In this document: piece by piece, positions 50,967-59,800 of the stretch
Numbering within the stretch: position 1 is the first letter of the stretch
Layout: each line of letters starts with the position of its first letter
Origin: Chloroflexota bacterium
GTDB taxonomy: Bacteria; Chloroflexota; Anaerolineae; Anaerolineales; Villigracilaceae
Reading direction: 5' to 3'
Length of the DNA: 64,000 bases
Assembly: GCA_016213105.1 (NCBI GenBank)
Contig: JACRBN010000026.1
Coordinates: 806,001-870,000, forward strand
Program-made: the position numbers and the translations under genes
Notes under the pieces: model-generated
Told to the model about the DNA's origin: nothing
The model's input: the letters and a program-made list of their open reading frames with translations, nothing else
Database searches by the model: none

Positions 50967-51087
50967 CCGCTGTCCCAATCGTATCCTTTACATTCAGTGA
51001 TCGAAGAAAAAATACAAGTCAGCGCCGAAAAGTACGTCATCGGCAAGGCTCAGGCGCTCAAAAACTGAATCAAAAAAGAAGGCGACC

Positions 51088-52566
51088 ATGAAGATCCTGC
51101 TTGTTTATCCAGAGTTTCCAGACACCTTTTGGAGTTTCAAGCATGCGCTAAAGTTTGTCAGGAAGAAAGCCGGCGCCCCGCCGCTGGGTCTGTTGACCGT
51201 TGCCGCGATGCTTCCATCCACCTGGGAAAAACGGCTGGTCGATCTCAACGTGACGAACCTCACGGAAAAAGACCTGGCATGGGCCGACTATGTCTTCCTG
51301 AGCGCCATGGTCGTTCAACGCGAATCCGCGCGCGTCGTCATCGAACGCTGCAAGGCCGCCGCCGTGAAAGTGGTGGCGGGCGGTCCGCTCTTCACAATGG
51401 AACATGAGCAATTTCCAGACGTGGATTATTTCGTCCTGAACGAGGCCGAGCTGACGCTTGCGCCCTTCCTGCGCGACCTGGAGCAGGGCCTGGCCCAACG
51501 CGTGTACGCCTCGGCGGAATTCCCCGACATCCACCAGACCCCCGTCCCGCTTTGGAAGCTGGCCGACCTCAGACATTACGACACGGTCAGCATTCAGTTC
51601 TCGCGCGGCTGTCCCTTCAATTGTGACTTTTGCAATGTGACCGCGTTGCTGGGACATCGTCCACGCACCAAGACCGCCGCGCAGATTATCGCCGAACTGG
51701 ACAACCTGTACGCGCTGGGCTGGCGCAAAAGCATCTTTTTTGTGGACGACAACTTTATCGGAAATAAAAAGCAGATCAAGTCCGAGGTGCTGCCCGCCTT
51801 GATCGCATGGCGCAAGGGGAAAGCCGGCATGCCGTTCAGCACGGAGGCTTCCATCAACCTGGCCGACGACCCGGAGTTGCTCAGGCTCATGGTGGCAGCC
51901 GGTTTCGACACGGTCTTCGTCGGCATCGAGACGCCCAATGAAGACAGCCTGACCGAATGCAGCAAGAGCCAGAACAAGGGCCGCGACCTGGTGGAGAGCG
52001 TCAAGCAACTCCAGCGGGCGGGCCTTCAGGTGCAGGGAGGTTTCATCGTCGGGTTCGACAACGACTCCTCCTCGATCTTCCAACAGCAAATTGATTTCAT
52101 CCAGAAGAGCGGCATTGTGACAGCCATGGTCGGCTTGCTGCAAGCCCCTTTGGGAACGCGCCTGTACGAGCGCATGCAACAGGAAGGCCGCCTGGTGAAG
52201 GAATTTTCAGGCGACAACGTGGATGGCTCGACCAATATCGTCCCCAGGATGGGTCTCGAACCGTTGCAGGAAGGGTATCGCAGGATCCTAAACCAGATCT
52301 ACGCCCCCGGACTTTATTACGAGCGCGTGCTGACATTTCTGCGCGAGTACCAACCGCCCCAGATCAGAGTCCAATTGGAGCCGCAATATATCCTCGCCCT
52401 GTGGCGCTCCATCTATCAGTTGGGGATTCGCGGCGTCGAACGGGTCCACTACTGGCGGCTCTTCTTCTGGACCCTGTTCCGCCGCCCGCGCCTGTTCCCG
52501 CTGGCGATCACCTTTGCCATCTACGGCTTCCATTTCCGCCAGGTGGCCGCCCTGCATGTCAATTAA
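51088..52566 (+). CDS. B12-binding radical SAM protein (DUF4070 family)
   Basis: A 492-residue enzyme with an N-terminal cobalamin-binding-like domain (residues 1-145), a radical SAM core with the cluster motif CPFNCDFC (about residue 176) and a C-terminal DUF4070-type extension. Close relatives include hopanoid C-2/C-3 methylases (HpnP/HpnR) and other B12-dependent methylases, so methylation of a lipid or cofactor-like substrate is plausible. A GAAGGCG site precedes ATG 51088. The site-2 protease gene follows 33 bp later. Confidence 0.88.
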   Translation: MKILLVYPEFPDTFWSFKHALKFVRKKAGAPPLGLLTVAAMLPSTWEKRLVDLNVTNLTEKDLAWADYVFLSAMVVQRESARVVIERCKAAAVKVVAGGPLFTMEHEQFPDVDYFVLNEAELTLAPFLRDLEQGLAQRVYASAEFPDIHQTPVPLWKLADLRHYDTVSIQFSRGCPFNCDFCNVTALLGHRPRTKTAAQIIAELDNLYALGWRKSIFFVDDNFIGNKKQIKSEVLPALIAWRKGKAGMPFSTEASINLADDPELLRLMVAAGFDTVFVGIETPNEDSLTECSKSQNKGRDLVESVKQLQRAGLQVQGGFIVGFDNDSSSIFQQQIDFIQKSGIVTAMVGLLQAPLGTRLYERMQQEGRLVKEFSGDNVDGSTNIVPRMGLEPLQEGYRRILNQIYAPGLYYERVLTFLREYQPPQIRVQLEPQYILALWRSIYQLGIRGVERVHYWRLFFWTLFRRPRLFPLAITFAIYGFHFRQVAALHVN

Positions 52567-52599
52567 TTTCCGTTCTGTTGGATTCGAGAGGCTGTAACA

Positions 52600-53724
52600 A
52601 TGATGAACCGAAGCTCGATCTCCCTGGGGCGCATTCTCGGCATTCCAATCGGGTTGGATTATTCGTGGTTCCTGATCTTCGCGCTGCTCACCTGGTCGCT
52701 GGCCACGAGTTACTTTCCGACGGAATTTAAAGGCTGGCCTGCGGCGCAATATTGGATTACGGGAGCGGCCACGGTCATCCTGATGTTTGGCAGTGTGCTG
52801 CTGCATGAACTGGGACATTCCGTGGTGGCCCTGCGCTATAAGATCCCGGTGCGCAGTATCACGCTCTTCGTCTTTGGCGGGGTCGCCCAAATCGGCGCCG
52901 AACCACCCAGCGCCATTGCGGAATTCTGGATTGCCATCGCCGGGCCGATCACGAGTTTCGCCCTGGCCCTTTTCTTCGCCCTGTTGCAACCCCTGGTATC
53001 CACGCTCGCTCCCCTGCTGGCCATCGCGAAGTATCTGGCCTATATCAACGGCACGCTGGGACTCTTCAACCTGATTCCCGGTTTCCCATTGGACGGCGGC
53101 CGCGTCTTCCGCGCCATGATCTGGGGAACCACACACAGTTTGCGGCGGGCCACCCTGATCGCGGCGACCCTGGGACGCTTCATCGCCTATGGCTTTATCG
53201 GCCTGGGCGTGTGGCAGATGTTCAGCGGCAATTTCGGCAATGGTTTATGGGTTGCCTTTATCGGTTGGTTCCTGGAAAACGCCGCCTCCTCGCAGATCCA
53301 CCAGCAGACGATCCATGACCTGCTGGCCGGCCATCTTGTGTCGGATGCGATGCGCAGTAACTACACCCCTGTAGCCCCGGACACCACCCTTCAGCAATTG
53401 GTCACGGAACATATTCTGGGCAGCGGCCGCCGCAGTTTAGTGGTCAAGCAGGATGACAGGTTCCTGGGCCTATTAACCCTGCATAACGTCAAGGACATCC
53501 CGTCTTCCGCCTGGTTAACCACCACCGCCGCCCAGACGATGATTCCGGTCGCGCAATTAAAGGTCATCCAGCCCGATGCCGAGCTGTCAGAAGCGCTCGG
53601 GGCAATGGACCGCGACGGCGTCAATCAACTGCCCGTCATGGCAGGCGATCAGTTTCTGGGCATGCTGGGACGGGACGATGTCATCGGCTTTTTACGCACC
53701 TTGAGCGAGTTCAGCCGCCGATAA
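52600..53724 (+). CDS. Site-2-protease-family metalloprotease with CBS pair
   Basis: A 374-residue M50B protease of the SpoIVFB-like type. The zinc motif is in LLHELGHSVVAL (about residues 67-78) and the second zinc ligand region in FPLDGGRVFRA. Six membrane helices are predicted. The C-terminal part (about 250-374) is a CBS pair (VSDAMRSNYTPVAPDTTLQQ and further to LGMLGRDDVIGF), which could gate activity by nucleotide binding. Substrates are unknown membrane proteins. It ends just before a nested inverted-repeat terminator. Confidence 0.92.
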   Translation: MMNRSSISLGRILGIPIGLDYSWFLIFALLTWSLATSYFPTEFKGWPAAQYWITGAATVILMFGSVLLHELGHSVVALRYKIPVRSITLFVFGGVAQIGAEPPSAIAEFWIAIAGPITSFALALFFALLQPLVSTLAPLLAIAKYLAYINGTLGLFNLIPGFPLDGGRVFRAMIWGTTHSLRRATLIAATLGRFIAYGFIGLGVWQMFSGNFGNGLWVAFIGWFLENAASSQIHQQTIHDLLAGHLVSDAMRSNYTPVAPDTTLQQLVTEHILGSGRRSLVVKQDDRFLGLLTLHNVKDIPSSAWLTTTAAQTMIPVAQLKVIQPDAELSEALGAMDRDGVNQLPVMAGDQFLGMLGRDDVIGFLRTLSEFSRR

Positions 53725-53731
53725 AGCCTGT

Positions 53732-53808
53732 GGCTTATGTGTAATTTGTGCGCAGGTGACTTCTGCGCAATCGTGGTTTAGCACACATGTTACACATGAG
53801 CCGTTTTT
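53732..53808. terminator. Nested inverted repeats, bidirectional terminator region
   Basis: Outer arms GGCTTATGTGTAA (53732-53744) and TTACACATGAGCC (53790-53802) pair with one wobble; inside them TGCGCAG (53749-53755) pairs with CTGCGCA (53763-53769). TTTTT follows on the + strand at 53804-53808. It lies in the 108-bp gap between the convergent protease and cyclic-glucan synthase genes. Confidence 0.7.
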
Positions 53809-53832
53809 ACCTTAGCCTTTTATTAACGTTAT

Positions 53833-56800
53833 TCATCCCATCACAACCCACACCTCATGCGGCAGACCATCATCTGCCAGCGGAATTAAGCCATCGGACA
53901 ATGGAACTCCATCCAATAACGCCTGTTGAATGCCCCGATTAACTCCATTTGGATTCTTCACGCTGATCTTGTAATGCGTATTTCCAAAACGGTAATCCAC
54001 TTTGAAGCCCGTCCAATCGCGCGGAATGCACGGGTTGATTTTGAGCGTATTGCCGACTCGCGTGATTCCCAAAATGGCTTCGATACCCAAACGATACATC
54101 CACGCGGATGAGCCTGTGTACCAAGTCCAGCCGCCTCTGCCGACATGCGGAGGCACACCATAAATATCAGCGGCGATCACGTACGGCTCCACTTTGTAGC
54201 GTGTTATTTTCTCAGGGGTATCGGCGTGGCTGATGGGATTCAACATGCGGAATAATTCCGCAGCCCGATCTCCCTGACCGAGTTTGGCAAATGCCCAGGC
54301 AGTCCAGATGGCAGCGTGGGTATACTGTCCGCCGTTTTCGCGGACGCCAGGCAAATAGCCTTTGATGTAGCCAGGGTCATGCGCCGATTTATCGAAAGGC
54401 GGAGTGAACAATAAAATCATCTGTTCGGCTTCTTTCACCAGCCGCTTGTTGACTGATTCCATCGCCTGCGTCGCCCGCGCTGAATTCGCCGCACCTGATA
54501 ACACCGCCCATGATTGCGCAATCGAATCGATCTGGCACTCAATGCTTTCGTGCGAGCCCAACTTCGAGCCGTCATCATAAAAGGCACGCAGATACCATTC
54601 GCCATCCCAGGCATGGAATTCGAGTGCCTGCGCTAATTTATCAGCCTGTTGAAGATACGGCACGGGGTCGTCATTCATCAAAACTGCCAGCGGCGCAAAA
54701 CGCTTGAGCGTGGCGTACAGGAACCAGCCGAGCCAGATGCTCTCGCCGAGCCCGTCCATGCCGACACGGTTCATGCCGTCGTTCCAATCGCCGCCTCCCA
54801 TCAACGGCAGGTTGTGTGTGCCTGCGGTTGTGCCTTTTTGTAGGGCGCGGCGACAATGCTCGTAAAGCGTGTAAGGTTCCTGCGCCGTTGCATATTGCGT
54901 GTACCGTTCGGCTTCGCCCGCTTTGAGCGCTTCGCCTTTCAGGAAGGGGATGGTCTCGCTCAAAATAGATTCATCGCCCGTGGTGGAAATATACTCGGCG
55001 GCGACAAATGGCAGCCAGAGCAGGTCATCCGAGAAGCGCGTGCGAACTCCGCGACCCGCAGGCGGATTCCACCAATGGAGCACGTCGCCCGCCTCGAACT
55101 GGTGCCGCGCCGCTTCCAAAATTTGCGCGCGTGCGATGTCGGGTCGGGTGTGCAGCAGCGCCATCACATCCTGCAATTGGTCGCGGAAGCCGAATGCTCC
55201 GCTCGATTGATAAAGCGCGGTGCGTCCCCACAAACGACAAGCCAGCGTTTGATACATCAGCCAGCGGTTGAGCATGAGATTCATGGCTGGGTCAGGCGTT
55301 TCAACGGTGATGACGTTTAGAATTTCATCCCATTTCTGCTGGACAGATTGCCAGACCGCTTCGACCTGACCTTGAACCTGCTCAATCAACGCGATACTTT
55401 CATCCCGATTTTTTCCTTCACCAATCAGGAAAGAAACTTCTTCCGATGCGCCAGGCGCAAGGTCAATGTGGAGTTGGATGGCTGCGCACGGATCAAGCCC
55501 TGCATTGACCGCGCTTTCCAATCCAATACGACCAAGCGCGGCAGGCGCGCGCAGACTTCCCATGCGACCCAAAAACTCGGTGCGGTCGGTGGTGATGTTG
55601 TGCGGATATTTACTGGCGGCGAGAAATGCCACACGCCCGCCGAACTCGCTGTTGAAATGATTCGTGGCAATCAAAGCATTTTGCTCAGGGATGAACTCAG
55701 GCATGATGTGGGCTTGCTGTGTGTCGCGCGTTGTGCCAAGTACCCATTCAGCATAATAGGTGACCGTAACGCGTCGCGGACAATCCCACAGATTTTGCAA
55801 ACGAAGTTGCACAATTTTGACAGGCGCGTCGGGCGCGGCAAATAATTTTAGATTTTGATTCAGTCCGTGACTCTGACTCTCAAAAATTGAATAGCCCGCG
55901 CCGTGACGAATCACATGCGCTGTATCCGCGCCTGCGGGCATGAGGGTCGGCGACCAGACCAAGCCAGTTTCTTCATCGCGCAAGTAGATCGCTTCGCTCG
56001 GCATATCGGTGACGGGGTCGTTGCGCCACGGGGTCAGGCGATTCTCGCCGCTGTTCTCTGCCCAAGTGGAGCCGAAGCCTGATTCAGAAACCAAAAATCC
56101 AAACTGCGGATTGGCGATGACGTTAATCCACGGGTGCGGCGTGTGCTGACCTGATTTCAGATGAATGACATATTCCTTGCCGTCGGGACTGAATCCGCCG
56201 AGACCGTTATCCATTTGTAGGTCAACTGGCAGAGGCAGCGAATCCGTCGGTTCAGGATCAACTGTCGGGGAGAGCGAAGCGGTGAACTGCGGCAGGCGGG
56301 TGGTTTGCAAGGTCAATCGCAAAGCATGTTCGGCAAGCGTCCCGTTCTTTTCATCCAAAATAACACCCGCCACAGTTTCAAATAAAATCTTATCGGCAGG
56401 TTGAAGTTGATCTGCGCGCAGGATGAAAATTCCGTTGCGCTGGTTCAGTGAATCCGCCGCGCCCATGCGCGAGATCTGGCGGACGATGGTATTGTGCAGA
56501 TCGAGGGCATAGCCTGTATCCTCTTCATTGAGGATGACCAAATTGACCGTGACATGGCGGCTGCGCCAATAAGTAAAGGCTTGCAGGGCTTCAACGAGCA
56601 GGGGCGATTCGCCGTCGCGGATGCGCGTCATCAAAATCGGATAATCGCCAGAAACGCCGAACGCCCACAGGTCAGATTGCCCCTTCACATTTTGTGCGAG
56701 GACATGCGGCGCGGCGCGCAAGACGCCTGTCGGGTAAAGCAGGGCAGATAAAAGACGTTGGATGTTTTCAACCGCATACGCATTCAACCCGAGGTCGAGC

Positions 56801-59800
56801 AATTCATGCTCGCTTTGAGCGCGGGCGTCGTCAAAGGCGCGGTGAATGGATTGCCCCGACTGATAGCGGGAAAGTTTTTCCAAGGCTTCGGCGCGCGATG
56901 GAGCCGCCAGAGTCAGGAATGTGACGCGTGTTTTTCCGTGCGGCTTCAAATCAATTTCCTGACCGAGCGACATGATTGGGTCGAGCGTGCCACCTGTGGT
57001 TCCAGAAAGATGACGCCTGGGGCTTTGCAAAGTCTGCGGCGTGTGCATGGTCTGCGACCTGCCGAGGAATTTAGCGCGGTCACTTTCGTGTTCGCCCGTC
57101 ACTTTGCGACCCAATTCGATAATCATCGCATGGATTAATACAACAGGCTTTTCGTCTGACGAGCGCGGACGACGCGTGAACAGCAGCGCGTTCTCTTTGG
57201 GGAGATATTCGCTTTCGATAAAAAGTTTGTTGAACGCGGGATGCCGCCTATCGGCAGCCTGCTCCGCCAGCACCACTTCACCATAACTGGTCAGTTTCAA
57301 CTTGCGGGGTTGATGACTGTCGTTCAGAATGTTCACGCGCCGAATCTCAACCCCATCCGTGCTGATGGTGACTCCCGTCCGCAGGGAGATTCCATTGTCC
57401 GAACGCTGGAACTCAACCTTGTGCGGATAAAACATTACGTCAAGATGTTCAGGCGCGCATTCGATGGGCTGACGGGTAGCAGACCAAAGCGCTCCGCTCT
57501 CGCGGTCTTGCAAATAGACCCACGTGCCCCACGGGTCGAGGGTGGTGTCGGCATTCCAGCGCGTCAACGCAAACTCGCGCCACTGGCTGTATCCGCCGCC
57601 CGCGTTGGTGATCATGAGGCTCGTGTCGCCTTGCGAAAGGACATGCACCTGCGGAATGGGACTATCCACCGCCACGCGCCACGGCTCACTGCTGACCAGA
57701 CGCGTCCCTTCGGGCAAGTCTGCTGGCTCGTCGAGATGCGGATATTCAATCGGCGGGTTCTGCGGAATTTTTTCCTGCAACAGTAGTTCGATACTTTGGA
57801 TATGCTCATCGGCATGGAAACGCTGCACCATCACATCGCCCAACAGGTAGTTACAAGCCGCCACCAGAATCATGCCCTGATGATGTGCCATGTAAGACTG
57901 CACTTTATTATGCGTCTCTCCCGCTGGCAAACGTGTTTTGGTGAAATCAAGCGCTTCATAAAAGCCGAAACGCCCAAGCATTTTCAACTCTTCCAAGCGC
58001 GCCATATTTTCCAACACGGCTTGCGGCTGCAACGAAAGTCCGATCAGCGACGCATAAGGCGTAATGACCAGATCGTCGGGCAGGTCGCGTTTGTATCCCA
58101 GCACAGGCACGCCAAACGCCTGATACTGATAATTTAGATTTAAATCGAAAGCATGATAGCCTGATTCAGAAATACCCCACGGAACTTCCTGCTCCGCGCC
58201 ATAACTGACCTGCGCCTCAAGCGCAACGTAACAGCTATCCGAAAGAAATGTCCCGTCGTAATTTTTGGTGAACAAAGTCGGCATGAGATATTCAAACATC
58301 GTGCCGCTCCACGAGAGCAACACCTGTTTACCGTCCACCTTCGTCACGGGTCGTCCAAGATGCTGCCAGTGACTGTGCGGCACATCGCCTTTTGCAATCG
58401 CGATCAGGCTGGCAATCCGCGCTTCGGACGCGAGCAGGTCGTAATAACTTGGATCCAGTTTTTCGGTGCTGGCGTTGTAGCCGATGTGAAAAACTTGTCG
58501 GCGTTCACTGAACAGGAAGCGAAAATTCATGCCCGTCACAACGGCGTTTGCCCGATCTGCCAGCTCTTGAAACTCGATCAACATGGACGCCACCGTCATT
58601 TGCGCCGACGATAGATCATCTTCAAATTTTTGACACCACTCACCCTCCGCTTCATTTTGCAATTTGAAATTGCTCAACGCGGTTTGGATGTTTTCATAGA
58701 CCGCGCCCGCCTGTCCCAGCGTGGGCATTTCAACGGGCAGGCAGTCACGCAACGCAGGCGGCATATCCCGACCCAGCCAGGGCGCGAACAAATTCAAACT
58801 GCGCTGCATGTCCTGCAAACTATGATGCAGCAAGTCGAGATAGAGTTGGAGTTCGGTCAGGGATTCGGCTTTGAGATTGGGATGAGTCTCCAGCAATTCG
58901 ATCAAGCGACGCGCGACTCTTTCCCAACCTTCGCCTGACAGCCAGACGATGGTTTCTGTCCACGCTGATGGCTGGTTCTGGATCGCGCTGACGCGCTCGT
59001 AAATGCTGGTCAATTCCACTTCAAAAGATTCAAGCGAAGCATGTGGATTATTTTTTTCGAGCGCTTGCAATGTCTCTGCCAGAATATCAAGAATGACCAG
59101 TAGCCCCTGCCAGCGGTTTTGTCCCAACAGCGGCGCAGAGGTCAGGGTCAAGCAACCCTGCCTGAGCGTGATGAGACACGCCGCCAGGTTTCCGCTATCC
59201 ACCGTGGAAATATATCGCGGCGGCAGTGCCGTCATAGTCTGAGAGTCGTACCAGTTCAGCAAGTGTCCGCGATAATGTTCCAGCTTGTCCATGTTCTCAA
59301 AAGTTGAGCGCAAACGGACGGACAGTTCAGCCAATCCCATATAACCGAAATCATACGCCGACAATGTGGAAACAAGGAACAGACCGATATTGGTCGGCGT
59401 GGTGTAGTGCGCCACATTGCCGCGCGGCGACTCTTGATAATGATCGGGGGGCAGCCAATGATCATCAGGTCCCGCGAATTGCTCAAAGAACGCCCAGGTA
59501 CGCCGCGCCAAACGTCGCACTTGTCTGCGCTGAGTTTCCGAGAGCGGCGCGGTGACGTGTGTTACGGGCTGGCTGATGACATAGGCGACTTGCGGCGCGA
59601 CAAGCCAGGCAATCACAAAAGGCAAAGCAACCCAAAGAGCGGCTGGATTAAAAATGGCAACAGCCGCATCTAATAGAATAGCGAAAATCAAAGACCCCGA
59701 CATCTCGCCCCAGATTTCATATTGCGCCTTCGACCGAAACGCCCTTGCTGTGTTCGCTGCTGTTGTCCATTGCAACATTTTTTTGCGCTCGAACAGCAAA

